From: an uncultured bacterium
Lineage (GTDB): Bacteria > Muiribacteriota > Ozemobacteria > Ozemobacterales > Ozemobacteraceae
Assembly (NCBI GenBank): GCA_900317935.1
Contig: ONIU01000007.1
Span: 1 to 64,000, forward strand
DNA: 64,000 nt
Reading direction: 5' to 3'
The stretch's first letter is position 1; each line of letters starts with the position of its first letter. A program made the translations under genes and the position numbers. Below, one piece after another: positions 34,960 through 44,207 of this stretch. Below the pieces are notes generated by a model. It ran no database searches and was not told the origin of the DNA. It worked only from the letters and a program-made list of their open reading frames with translations.

Positions 34960-35739
34960 TTATATTCTGCCTCTGATATAATACCAGCATAATCCTATCC
35001 ATTCATGCATGGCTGCTCTGAACATAGAGTAATTGTCATCAGCGTATACTGTTGTAATTTTATTATGACTTGGAGCGGGGAGAACTTTAAAACCAAGCTT
35101 TTCAAAAGTTAAGCAGGAACGATAGATATGAGCGTTGCTTGTAGTAAGCAGTATTTTGTTTATCCCTTTTGCTTCAAGCTGTTTTTTAGCATAAAGAGCT
35201 TCTGTAGCTGTTGTTATTATTTCTTCACTTTTGAAAATAGTAATTTTATCTTGTGGAATATCTAATATTTTGGTCAATGAGGCTACTGCATAATATTCTT
35301 TGAAACCATTTAATTCGCTAAATCCTGTGCTTATATAAAGATGCTTTGCTTGTCCGCTTTTTATTAATTTTGCACCATGTATTACTCTCTGATATGTTGA
35401 TAAATTTGGTTCACCAGCGGGTGACGCTCCTGAAGCTAAGACTAATACTGCATCTGCTTTTTCTGTTGAATGGGGCATTATTAGCGGAACAGTCATGTAA
35501 CCGCCAATCGGAAAGGTAGTTATGATCATTATGAAAGAAAAGGCAATTGAACTACCTATTTTAAAATAATTTCTATACTTTCTTAATATTTTAGGCAGGT
35601 TGTTTTTAGGTATAAAGCAATAATAAATAGTGAAAAGACAGTAAATAACAGAGAAGAAATAAGAGGGTACTCTGTGCAACTGTTGAAAAATTAAAAAGCT
35701 AAAGAACGGAATTGAAAAAAAGATAAGTTTACATAACAT
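34960..35739 (-). CDS. YdcF/SanA/ElyC-family (DUF218) membrane protein
   Basis: 259 residues. Three to four N-terminal membrane helices precede a DUF218 domain with KADAVLVLASGASPAG, STYQRVIHGAKLIKSGQAKHLYISTG, TTATEALYAKKQLEAKGINKILLTTSNAH and RSCLTFEKLGF. Family members act in envelope or peptidoglycan homeostasis, but the biochemical role is unclear. It is the last gene of the minus-strand run, ending 6 bp from the convergent M20 gene. Confidence 0.85.
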   Translation of the reverse strand: MLCKLIFFSIPFFSFLIFQQLHRVPSYFFSVIYCLFTIYYCFIPKNNLPKILRKYRNYFKIGSSIAFSFIMIITTFPIGGYMTVPLIMPHSTEKADAVLVLASGASPAGEPNLSTYQRVIHGAKLIKSGQAKHLYISTGFSELNGFKEYYAVASLTKILDIPQDKITIFKSEEIITTATEALYAKKQLEAKGINKILLTTSNAHIYRSCLTFEKLGFKVLPAPSHNKITTVYADDNYSMFRAAMHEWIGLCWYYIRGRI

Positions 35740-35747
35740 TTTATATT

Positions 35748-37970
35748 TTACCTAAGTGTTTTCTTCTTTCTGAGTTTCAAAATATTATCATATTTAACAA
35801 ATTGCCAACACCATTTTATTAACTCTTTTCTTAGAATAATATGCTGATGAATAGAATCTTCAAAGTTTTTATCATCCAAAATCTGCTGTAATAGCTTTTG
35901 GGCAACCCCGAACCAGTTTTGCCCCTGTTTTATGATTTCTTTTAATTGGGAATCAGCTATTTTCTCTGAAATATCTGAGTTCATTATTGAATCTGCTAGG
36001 ATAGCAACGGCAAAATAACGGTCATTAACTTTTGAATCAATAAACAGTATGTCGTTTGAAATCGGAGTTTCTAAATCTGAGTTAATTCTGTTTAACAACT
36101 CATAACCAGGTATTGCCAACATAAATACATGGGCTTGAAGCAGTCTTTCCGGTTCTTTTATAAACAGTTCTTCATCCATATTCAAAAGGCGATAATACAG
36201 ATTCTGGCTGTCAATATTAAGATTATTTACCGGAATCAAATCATCGGTTATTTCCTGATTATCTATTTTGATTCGTTTTAAACCTGTTATCATTTCATCT
36301 ATAGCTTCGACTATTTCATTGTTTTTCAATGGATTCGAAGGTTTCTTTATTTCTTCTTTCAGTCTTTTGTTATGAACTTCGTTTTTGCCTAAAAGTGTAC
36401 TGATTGCTTTTGAATTTTTATCTATGACTATTTCCGCTGTTTTTTTACTTGGAAGATTGGTAACAGGTATTTTTTCTAAAGCAGGTTTGCGAGTGATTGA
36501 TTCAATGTATTTTATTTGCCATTTATTGAAAATAGAAACCATAAATAACATGGCTGAATATATTAATAAAATAGTTAAACTGCTGATATTTCCAACATAA
36601 AAATACATTCCGGGGATATTTCTAACATATTCTAAAAAGCTTATTAGAGTATCTAAAAGAATTGAAAATCCAGAATTCAAAAGAACTGTTGAAATAGAAA
36701 ACATAGAAAGAAAAGCAATTATAAAACCTAAGGGCAGTATAAAAGTAAATGACCATAATATAAGCGGATTAACAAATAGACTGGATAGAGAAACAGTTCC
36801 GAATATATAAGCTCCCATAGGCATTATTCCAAGATTTGCTGCAAAAGTAACCGATAGATATCTGCTTATAGATTCAGGCAAATGCAGCATATCAAGAAGG
36901 AATTTGAAAGGAGGACTCAGAAAAATAATTGATAATACTGCAGTAAAACTTAGAATGAAAGATGCATTATGTAAAAGGGATGGCTCATAAATAAGCATAA
37001 TCAATGCTGCAATTGATATGGGTCTTATTGGTGAAGAGGTGGATTCTAATAGAAAAATAGTTGAAACAGAAAGATACATTATCAAGGCTCGCCATACTGA
37101 GGGACTGCCTACTGTAACCATTGCATAAAAAGAAAGAATTAAAGCAATTGAAACACATCGTGATATTGGCGGAATTTTAAACCAGTGCATAATCGATGCG
37201 ACAAAAAGAATAATTATCATTATATGCTGACCAGAAACAGCTAAAATATGGCTGATACCGGTTTCAACAAATATATTTTTATCTGTTATTCTGCTTGTGT
37301 CACCTAGTAAGAATCCTATTACTATTGCAGAGTGTTCTTTTTTTAATACAGAAGTAAGACTGCTTTTTATTTTTTGCTGAAACTCTTTTGCTGTAGTCAT
37401 TATAGAAGGAAGTTTGGGTTCTATTGAGGTAAAACTGGCTACTTCAAACTGAGGTGCTTTATCAAAGGATACAATTCGTAGTTTTCCTGTCATTGTATAG
37501 TATTGTTCTGGATAAAGTCTTTGTCTGTTAAGAATCATATGACAATTAACTTTTACAGGAATATCTACTGTTTGATGAGCATCTGAATAGCTTAAATCTG
37601 TAAAAACATAGCTTATGCGGTTATTGCTTAAAACAGATGATTCGCCTGTATACCTGCCATAAAGAGTTCCTGATGTATTGTCTAAAATTAGAAGGTCAGT
37701 TTTATTCCAGCTTGGTTTATTTCTTATGGCTCCAAAAAACATGGAGGCTGTTAAAGAGGAGATTATTAGACTTATTGTTATAGCTTTCTCTGATTTTATA
37801 AATAAGGAAAAAATCAAAGTTGCTAGAGAAAGACCGAACCAGACTATGTATAAATCACTGGAAAACAGTTCTGATAACAGAATACCAACAATAAAAACAG
37901 CAACAAATATTGGAAGTATTTCAGGATAGGATTTATATATTTTAGGTTCTTTTTTTTTCTTCTTTTTCAT
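35748..37970 (-). CDS. comEC: ComEC/Rec2-family DNA uptake channel without metallo-beta-lactamase domain
   Basis: 740 residues. N-terminal membrane helices, then an OB-fold like domain (about 85-175), then the competence domain with FVETGISHILAVSGQHIMIIILF, matching the ComEC motif HLLAVSGLH. Several helices follow up to about 490. The remaining 250 residues are helical and charged and do not resemble the metallo-beta-lactamase domain common in ComEC. In transformation ComEC carries single-stranded DNA through the inner membrane. The adjacent comEA-like gene supports the call. Confidence 0.85.
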   Translation of the reverse strand: MKKKKKKEPKIYKSYPEILPIFVAVFIVGILLSELFSSDLYIVWFGLSLATLIFSLFIKSEKAITISLIISSLTASMFFGAIRNKPSWNKTDLLILDNTSGTLYGRYTGESSVLSNNRISYVFTDLSYSDAHQTVDIPVKVNCHMILNRQRLYPEQYYTMTGKLRIVSFDKAPQFEVASFTSIEPKLPSIMTTAKEFQQKIKSSLTSVLKKEHSAIVIGFLLGDTSRITDKNIFVETGISHILAVSGQHIMIIILFVASIMHWFKIPPISRCVSIALILSFYAMVTVGSPSVWRALIMYLSVSTIFLLESTSSPIRPISIAALIMLIYEPSLLHNASFILSFTAVLSIIFLSPPFKFLLDMLHLPESISRYLSVTFAANLGIMPMGAYIFGTVSLSSLFVNPLILWSFTFILPLGFIIAFLSMFSISTVLLNSGFSILLDTLISFLEYVRNIPGMYFYVGNISSLTILLIYSAMLFMVSIFNKWQIKYIESITRKPALEKIPVTNLPSKKTAEIVIDKNSKAISTLLGKNEVHNKRLKEEIKKPSNPLKNNEIVEAIDEMITGLKRIKIDNQEITDDLIPVNNLNIDSQNLYYRLLNMDEELFIKEPERLLQAHVFMLAIPGYELLNRINSDLETPISNDILFIDSKVNDRYFAVAILADSIMNSDISEKIADSQLKEIIKQGQNWFGVAQKLLQQILDDKNFEDSIHQHIILRKELIKWCWQFVKYDNILKLRKKKTLR

Positions 37971-37978
37971 AAATTGGT

Positions 37979-38404
37979 TTAATTCTCAGTGGGATTAAGC
38001 CTTACTCCAGAATCTTTTAATACTTCAAGCTGCAAAGAAGATAGTCCTCTTATTCTATCTTGAAAGTTTCTCCAATCATAAAACGGGCATTGATTCCGTT
38101 CTTCAATAATCTGTGCTGCTATTTTTCGGCCTATTCCAGGGGCACAAAGCAAATCTTCAAAAGGTGATTTATTTAAGTATATTTTGTTTGGGGTTGCTTT
38201 TCCTATTTGAGTGACTTCCTCAATATTGGTAATTGTATTGTCTTGGGCCACAAGGTCTATTTCGAGATCATCTTTGCCTGTTAAAACAGCTTTATTTAAA
38301 GGAATATTACTAGGAGACAAAAAAGTATATAGAATTCCTGTTATCAGCACTATGCCTACTAGGATTCTAACCTGTATCTGTTCTTCTCTTTTTAGGAAAA
38401 ACAA
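37979..38404 (-). CDS. comEA: ComEA-like helix-hairpin-helix DNA-binding protein
   Basis: 141 residues. One N-terminal membrane helix and a C-terminal helix-hairpin-helix pair: KIYLNKSPFEDLLCAPGIGRKIAAQIIEERN, with the end DRIRGLSSLQLEVLKDSGV (outline). This is the layout of ComEA, which binds double-stranded DNA during uptake. The start is TTG (38404) behind GGAGG, and it overlaps the end of the LeuRS-like gene by 13 bp. comEC follows 8 bp later. Confidence 0.85.
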   Translation of the reverse strand: MFFLKREEQIQVRILVGIVLITGILYTFLSPSNIPLNKAVLTGKDDLEIDLVAQDNTITNIEEVTQIGKATPNKIYLNKSPFEDLLCAPGIGRKIAAQIIEERNQCPFYDWRNFQDRIRGLSSLQLEVLKDSGVRLNPTEN

Positions 38405-39150
38405 ATTCTTATGCCTCCAGCCTCTTTTTTTAAGTTAATATTTTTCCCTATTATTGCTTTTTTTATCCATCTTATTTTGGATAATTCATCGATAGGGGCA
38501 TTCTCAAAGCTTTTTCTAATGAAGACGTGCCAATGCCAACCGCCTTTTTCTAAAGCTATTTTAACACATGAATACTCTGTAAAGCTTTCAATTATTTTTT
38601 TTATTGAGTTTATTTCTAATATCTTAGGGAAGTAGTTTGCTGCATAAATAGGTATAAATGGGAATAGACAGGATGCAATCAATAGTTCATCTGATTCTGT
38701 AAGTTGGCAGGAGAGAGGTGATTCTTTAAAAGCTTTCATAACTAAAGCTAGAGCTAACCTGTCTGCTTTTCTAGTGATGATATGGTCTTGCATCTGAATA
38801 ATTGCTTCTAACCATGGAATTGGGTTAAATGAATCTGTTTTATTTCTATGACAGTAGATTTCATGAAACTTGGCTATCCATTTGAACGAAGGTTCAAGAA
38901 AACTTTCTGCCTGTTTTTTATATCCAGAGTTTATAACAGCAAATCTGCAGGCATCCATACCGTATTCATAGATTAAATCCTTTTCAAATGGAAGTTCTAC
39001 AGAATAAGGATCATACCAACCTGTGGGATTTGTTCCTGAAAGTTGCCCTAGTCTTTTTTCAATATCTAGATGTAGATTGTTTTCTGAAAAGAAAACAGGC
39101 CATTTTCTGACCTGTTTTTCTAACGATTGAGGATTATATCGAAATGTCAA
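38392..39150 (-). CDS. Stand-alone leucyl-tRNA synthetase-like anticodon-binding and C-terminal region
   Basis: About 252 residues. The sequence matches the last third of bacterial LeuRS: YEYGMDACRFAVINSG where LeuRS has the EYGADTLRL block after KMSKS, a helical anticodon-binding bundle ending LLIASCLFPFIPIYAANYF (LeuRS: LLLAPFAPHIAEELW), and a last part IRWIKKAIIGKNI...GIRICFS that fits the LeuRS C-terminal domain. There is no HIGH motif, no KMSKS and no Rossmann domain. I chose TTG 39150, whose TTGA overlaps the preceding stop and lies behind GGAG; TTG 39168 is the alternative. It could be a regulator or tRNA binder; the function is unknown. Confidence 0.65.
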   Translation of the reverse strand: MTFRYNPQSLEKQVRKWPVFFSENNLHLDIEKRLGQLSGTNPTGWYDPYSVELPFEKDLIYEYGMDACRFAVINSGYKKQAESFLEPSFKWIAKFHEIYCHRNKTDSFNPIPWLEAIIQMQDHIITRKADRLALALVMKAFKESPLSCQLTESDELLIASCLFPFIPIYAANYFPKILEINSIKKIIESFTEYSCVKIALEKGGWHWHVFIRKSFENAPIDELSKIRWIKKAIIGKNINLKKEAGGIRICFS

Positions 39151-39881
39151 TTTCTTAATAAACTCCAAAGAAGCTTTGTTTTTTCGTCTTCGCCTTTAGA
39201 CTGAGTGATATCGAAAAGCTGCTGACGAGCTTCTCCTACCAAAACTGGTTCTTCAAATGCTTTACCACAAGCTATAAGAAAACGAATTTCAAAAATAGTA
39301 TAGTCGTAGTCATTTGCTTTAATAGCATCAGTTCCGACTCTTAATGAGTTCTTGACTAATTCTTGATACTTTTCTTCTGGAAGATTTTCTGTAGCGATAT
39401 ATTCTCTGTAAGCTGCACAGAATTTATCTGCTGCTTCTGCTCTAGAAATATAATTTGCTAATTCTAGTCTGGTTTCACCGTCATCAACATTTTCAATCTC
39501 CATTTTTGCTTTTTGTATCCAACTTTCGGCAGATTCAAGATTGAAAAGATTGTCATAGGCTTCTGATTGGCAAATAAGAACTATTGCTTCATTTACTTCA
39601 GCTTTGGTTAGGAATGTACCCGTAGCTATTTTTCGGTAAAAATCTAAGCTTTCACTGAAAGTCGAACGTGCATTTATAAGTTGAAGATAAGCATATTCAG
39701 GCTGTTTTTGACTGAATAAAGTAAAGGCTTGATTCCAATATTTTGTTTGTTTTTCCTGTAATTCTTTACCGGTTAAATAGGTGTAACCTAAAGAAGCTCC
39801 AGCAATTATTAGAACTAATAATGCTATTACAACAATAGTTACTTTAGAACCGCCGAAACGGTTTTTGTTATTATTCTTCAT
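39147..39881 (-). CDS. Membrane-anchored helical repeat protein
   Basis: 244 residues. One membrane helix (about residues 14-36) is followed by helical repeat-like segments (YWNQAFTLFSQKQPEYAYLQLINARSTF and so on) of TPR type. ATG 39881 follows GAGG; a longer frame from 39971 overlaps the upstream gene by 100 bp and is unlikely. With this start it overlaps DUF2225 by 11 bp. I recognise no family; the pairing with DUF2225 suggests a joint function. Confidence 0.65.
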   Translation of the reverse strand: MKNNNKNRFGGSKVTIVVIALLVLIIAGASLGYTYLTGKELQEKQTKYWNQAFTLFSQKQPEYAYLQLINARSTFSESLDFYRKIATGTFLTKAEVNEAIVLICQSEAYDNLFNLESAESWIQKAKMEIENVDDGETRLELANYISRAEAADKFCAAYREYIATENLPEEKYQELVKNSLRVGTDAIKANDYDYTIFEIRFLIACGKAFEEPVLVGEARQQLFDITQSKGEDEKTKLLWSLLRN

Positions 39882-40869
39882 TATTATCCTCTTCTCCGTC
39901 ATAATCTTCAACTTCTGTTTCATCAGATACATCTGTTTGTCGATCGACGGAATCTTCATGGCGCATTTCACGAGCCTGATTTACAAACCAAAGAATAACA
40001 CCTTGAGCACCATTTGCACCATAAATAATTTGTTCCAAAAATTTATTGCTTTCTTGAATATTTCCAAGAAGTCTGTTGGCACCAGCCAAAATATACATTA
40101 TTTCAAATACACGAGACTGTGGGATGTTTTCCTTAGGAATTCTGGTTCCATCAGGCATAAAAGCGTCGTCAACACCTGTAGCAAGATTTGTAATATTTAA
40201 AAATGAAATTGCTTCTTTTAAATAAGCTGTTTCAAAGGCTTTATATCTTTCTTTTAATGCAGGATCCTGGGTTTCATCATAAGCATCTCTAGCTGTCCAG
40301 GCTCCTTGAAGATAAGTATAACCTAAAATTCTGTGATTTGCTCTTCTTGCTTTATAGCAAATAGCTGCCAGTTCCCATGAACGTATTGCAGTTTCAAGGT
40401 CGCCTTCTTTCTGCAGTTCATTAACTGGTTTATTCTTCTTTTTTAAGTCAGTCGCAACTCTGTCTAATAGTGGCTTTATCTGTCTTAATATAGAAATATT
40501 AACAGGTGTAAGCTCTTTGAGTTTTTCTGATTCTACGTCTTTCCAAATTTGCTGACCATTTGAAGCAGCTCTTACACGGCTTGCGGCTTCCCATTGAGAT
40601 CTGTGGCTTTCAAGCAAAGCGTGTTTTCTTGCTTCTTCTGCTGTCATAGAAGGACAGAAATACTTGTCTTCAGCAGCGTAATAGCAGTTTGGACAAACAC
40701 AGACGTTATAATAGCGAGGAGTAATATTGCCTAGATAGGTCGGTCTGTAATCTATATCGCGCTTATTAAGACTGAACTGTTTTTTCCTTAAATTATAACG
40801 AGTAAATGAAGTTCCACAAATGGGGCATGCTATATTTTTAGGTATAAAAAGTTTTTCATTTAGAGCCAT
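39871..40869 (-). CDS. DUF2225 family protein
   Basis: 332 residues. The N-terminus has a zinc-site-like pair: CPICG (15-19), later CVCPNCYYAAED (about 57-68), followed by helical TPR-like repeats (about 90-290), and an acidic tail rich in D and E. This is the layout of DUF2225 proteins. No enzymatic function is known to me. Its stop overlaps the next gene by 11 bp. Confidence 0.82.
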   Translation of the reverse strand: MALNEKLFIPKNIACPICGTSFTRYNLRKKQFSLNKRDIDYRPTYLGNITPRYYNVCVCPNCYYAAEDKYFCPSMTAEEARKHALLESHRSQWEAASRVRAASNGQQIWKDVESEKLKELTPVNISILRQIKPLLDRVATDLKKKNKPVNELQKEGDLETAIRSWELAAICYKARRANHRILGYTYLQGAWTARDAYDETQDPALKERYKAFETAYLKEAISFLNITNLATGVDDAFMPDGTRIPKENIPQSRVFEIMYILAGANRLLGNIQESNKFLEQIIYGANGAQGVILWFVNQAREMRHEDSVDRQTDVSDETEVEDYDGEEDNNEE

Positions 40870-40959
40870 AAAACACCATTCCGCTATTAGTTTTTATTAC
40901 TACAAATAAACAAAATACCGCAAATTTGATTATTCTGCAACTTTATTAATAAACAAGTA

Positions 40960-42987
40960 TTATTTTATTTCATCTATATTAATATCAACCATTTTGCATA
41001 GTTCATATTCGTTTATAATTGGTTTTCCGAGTTCAAGGGCTTTATTCTTTTTTGTAGATACAAAACTGTCATTTTCTAGTGAGCCAATTACTAAATAATC
41101 TGTTTTTGCAGAAACAGAACTCTTGGTTTGTCCACCAGAAGACTTTATCAGTTCTTCGAGTTTTCTTCTTGGAACAATTGCTTCTCCAGTGACAACAAAG
41201 CTTTTACCATCAAGTTTATTGGTTGTTTTCTGAGAATCTAACAGTTCTTGGCTAGGACCATGCCACCAGTTTTTGATTGTAGAAATAAAAGATTGGTTAT
41301 TGGGATTCTTGATAAAGTCTATTATATTGTTAGCTATTTTTTCTTGAACGCCTTCAATATTAACAAGCTTTTCAGAAGTTATTTCTAAAAATTCGTCAAA
41401 AGATTGATGTACGGTTTTGGCAATATTTTCGCTGACTACCGGCCCTACGTTGCTTATTCCAAAGGCAGAAATCAATCTGAACAAAGGCTTTTCTGAAGCT
41501 TTCTTTATGTTTGCTACTATCTTTGAAGCCGATTTGATTCCCATTCTATCTACTGAGGCTAATTGGGCTTCTGTAAGTTTAAGTATATCTTCTGGCTGAT
41601 TGATTATTTTATTCTCTAATAATCTGTCTACTAACTGAGGTCCAAAATTGTCTATTTCTAACTGAGTGATGAAGTGGGTGGTTTTTCTCGCTTTTACACC
41701 AAAACAGTTTTCGTTATCGCATCTTACAATTGTAGATCCGTCTTCATCGTCTTTGGCTGTGGTTGTTTTGCCGCCACAAGCCGGGCAGAATTCAGGAATC
41801 TGTATTTCTTGTTCTGAACCATTTCTTTCTTCTTTTACAGAACCAACAACATAAGGGATAATATAGGCAGCTTTTTCAACTAACAGATAGTCTCCAAGCC
41901 TGATGTCTTTTTCTCGTATTTGGTCTATGTTATGTAAACTTGCTCTTGAAACTGTTGTTCCGCATAATTCAACAGGTTCTATCCAGGCTACAGGAGTTAT
42001 TCTTGAACGTCCAACACGCCATTCTACATTGAGCAATTTAGATTTTGCTCTAGGTTGCGGGAATTTATAGGCTATAACCCAACGCGGGGCTTTTGCTGTT
42101 GTTCCAAGTTCTTCCTGTTTGTCTAAATCATCTATTTTTAGAACTACTCCATCAATATCGAACTGGAAATTATTTCTTTCTATGTCTATTCTATCTATAA
42201 ATGATTTAACTTCTTCGACGGAATTACATATTTGTATTTCTTGATTAAGCTTGAAACCCTGCTGCTTTAAAAAGTCTAATGCTTCTGAATGTTTCTTAAA
42301 TCCTAATTCCTTGGCCTGAGCTATGCCGTAAACCATTACTCCTAACTTTCGTTCGGCTGCAACAGCAGGATTAAGAGATTTTATCGTGCCAGAAGTTAAG
42401 TTTCTGCAATTTTTAAATGGTTCGAGACCTTCTTTTAATCTTTTTTCGTTAAGTTCATCTAAGACTTTGCGCGGAGTATAGATTTCTCCTCTTACATCTA
42501 TGTCTAACTGACTGGAAATGCTCAACGGAAGAGATTTAATCGTTTTTGCATTGCTTGTAATGAGGTCTCCTTTTTGTCCGTCACCTCTGGTAGCACCATT
42601 AACCAATTGGCCGTTGTTATAATTGAAAGAACCTGAGACTCCGTCAATTTTTAATTCAGCTACTACAGGAAAAGGCGAACGGTTTAACTGTTTTTCGCAT
42701 CTTCCTATCCAGTCTAATATGTCTGACAGCGAATAGGAGTTTTCGATACTCAGCATTGGAACCCGATGAGTTATTGAATCAAAAGATGTTACAGAGCCGC
42801 CAACTCTCTGAGTCGGAGAATCTGGAGTTATCAGTTCCGGGTGCTGTTTTTCAAGAACTTCAAGTTCTTTTAATAGCATGTCAAATTCTGTATCTGAAAT
42901 TTCAGGATCAGATTTGACGTAATAAAGATATTCGTGTCGGCGAATCTGTTTTCGCAAAGTTTCAATTTTTTCTATTATTGTATCCAT
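40960..42987 (-). CDS. ligA: NAD-dependent DNA ligase LigA
   Basis: 675 residues, the family length. The adenylated Lys is K113 in ELKIDGVSG (more often KLDG). Further parts are the OB-fold, a four-Cys zinc finger (CPACGG...CDNENC), helix-hairpin-helix repeats and a C-terminal BRCT domain (DGKSFVVTGEAI...TDYLVIG). It seals nicks in replication and repair. I chose ATG 42987 because it gives the normal N-terminus MDTIIEKIETL; a longer frame from 43044 lies inside the upstream gene. Confidence 0.96.
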   Translation of the reverse strand: MDTIIEKIETLRKQIRRHEYLYYVKSDPEISDTEFDMLLKELEVLEKQHPELITPDSPTQRVGGSVTSFDSITHRVPMLSIENSYSLSDILDWIGRCEKQLNRSPFPVVAELKIDGVSGSFNYNNGQLVNGATRGDGQKGDLITSNAKTIKSLPLSISSQLDIDVRGEIYTPRKVLDELNEKRLKEGLEPFKNCRNLTSGTIKSLNPAVAAERKLGVMVYGIAQAKELGFKKHSEALDFLKQQGFKLNQEIQICNSVEEVKSFIDRIDIERNNFQFDIDGVVLKIDDLDKQEELGTTAKAPRWVIAYKFPQPRAKSKLLNVEWRVGRSRITPVAWIEPVELCGTTVSRASLHNIDQIREKDIRLGDYLLVEKAAYIIPYVVGSVKEERNGSEQEIQIPEFCPACGGKTTTAKDDEDGSTIVRCDNENCFGVKARKTTHFITQLEIDNFGPQLVDRLLENKIINQPEDILKLTEAQLASVDRMGIKSASKIVANIKKASEKPLFRLISAFGISNVGPVVSENIAKTVHQSFDEFLEITSEKLVNIEGVQEKIANNIIDFIKNPNNQSFISTIKNWWHGPSQELLDSQKTTNKLDGKSFVVTGEAIVPRRKLEELIKSSGGQTKSSVSAKTDYLVIGSLENDSFVSTKKNKALELGKPIINEYELCKMVDINIDEIK

Positions 42988-42989
42988 AT

Positions 42990-44207
42990 TTAATCTGCTA
43001 ACTGAGTATTTATAAATTGAACACCTGAATTTGTGCCCATCCATAAAAGGGTGATGTTGTCGCCTTCCCCTTGAATAGCTAACGTTCTTATTGCTTCTGG
43101 TTTTTTGCCTGAAATATCAGAAATAGTTTGTATATGATTATTTCTGATTCTAGCCAGGCCTTTACTGGTTCCTAGCCATATTGCACTTTTATGGAAGACT
43201 AGAGAGTATATAATATTTGAGGGTAAACCATGGAGTTCTGAATAATTAACTAATTCTGGTGAAAAATTACTTTCAAAGTCTTTTAAAGGAGTATTTACCA
43301 TCATTAAACCTGTTGATGTTCCTAACCATATATTTTTCCCATCAAAGGTCATATCATAAATAGGTCTGGATATAGAAGACTTTGTATGGTCTATGTTTTT
43401 CCAGGCATTTGGACTTCCTGCCGGGAATCCGATGTTCAAAACACTTAGCCCGTTATCATGAATTACTGAAAGCCAATTAAGGTATCTCGAAATTTTTGTA
43501 CACCATGAACTTCTTAGTCCATTATTTGTAGTTTCTTTATCTATAATAATTTTAGTATCTGATTTTTCTTTTGTGCTACCTGATTCGTCTTCTATTTCTA
43601 CTGATTTATAAAAAATAATTCCTTTCTGAGTAGAGACCCAAAGGTTTTCTCCGTCTAATTTTATGTCCCATACAACGTTTGAAGGAAGGGAAAATTTATC
43701 TGTTTTATCGACAAATTTGCCCGATTCATTGTATTTGCAGATACCGAAAAGACTGCAAACCCAAATGTTTTTTCCGTCAGATTCAATACCGTTTGCTTGT
43801 GGAAAAGGGAATTTTCCGTTCTCTACAGTAAAAGCCATCAATTCGTCATTTTCAAGTTTATATATACCTTTTTCTGTTGCTATCCATACTCTCTTATATT
43901 CGTCTATTTCTATATCATTGACTGGTGGGGTGGGAATAGTTTGGCTAAAGGCCACTGTGACATTTTTTTGGCCTCTGCTGTCAGAAGATATTTGTTTTAT
44001 ATTTTCTATGGCATTCCCTTTATTTATACTGCTTTCATTTGTAAAAGACTTATATTGGGTAACTGGAAGAGCATTATTCTTTTTCTGGCCTGTTGCTTTT
44101 ATTATGAAAACAATTATTGCAATAACCAATACAGTTACAAAAATCTTTGTAGTGGGATTATTAGAATTGAAATATTTCTTCCTATGTTCATTAGTGGAGT
44201 TTGTCAA
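42990..44207 (-). CDS. Membrane-anchored Reg_prop-like beta-propeller
   Basis: 405 residues. One N-terminal membrane helix (about 17-36) precedes repeated blades of the form VNDIEIDEYKRVWIATEKGIYKL, GKNIWVCSLFGICKY, GENLWVSTQKGIIFY, GKNIWLGTSTGLMMV and SAIWLGTSKGLARI. These resemble the two-component regulator propeller (Reg_prop) repeats that sense ligands in hybrid kinases, but no kinase domain is attached. The start is TTG behind GGAGG, with a TTGA overlap to the solute-binding gene. Confidence 0.78.
   Translation of the reverse strand: MTNSTNEHRKKYFNSNNPTTKIFVTVLVIAIIVFIIKATGQKKNNALPVTQYKSFTNESSINKGNAIENIKQISSDSRGQKNVTVAFSQTIPTPPVNDIEIDEYKRVWIATEKGIYKLENDELMAFTVENGKFPFPQANGIESDGKNIWVCSLFGICKYNESGKFVDKTDKFSLPSNVVWDIKLDGENLWVSTQKGIIFYKSVEIEDESGSTKEKSDTKIIIDKETTNNGLRSSWCTKISRYLNWLSVIHDNGLSVLNIGFPAGSPNAWKNIDHTKSSISRPIYDMTFDGKNIWLGTSTGLMMVNTPLKDFESNFSPELVNYSELHGLPSNIIYSLVFHKSAIWLGTSKGLARIRNNHIQTISDISGKKPEAIRTLAIQGEGDNITLLWMGTNSGVQFINTQLAD

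Noticed and set aside
39882-39971. Longer start for the membrane protein ending at 39147
   Set aside because: It would overlap DUF2225 by 100 bp; ATG 39881 has a ribosome site and a normal membrane helix right after it.
42988-43044. Extension of ligA upstream to 43044
   Set aside because: It adds 19 residues unlike LigA, lies inside the propeller gene, and ATG 42987 gives the normal N-terminus.
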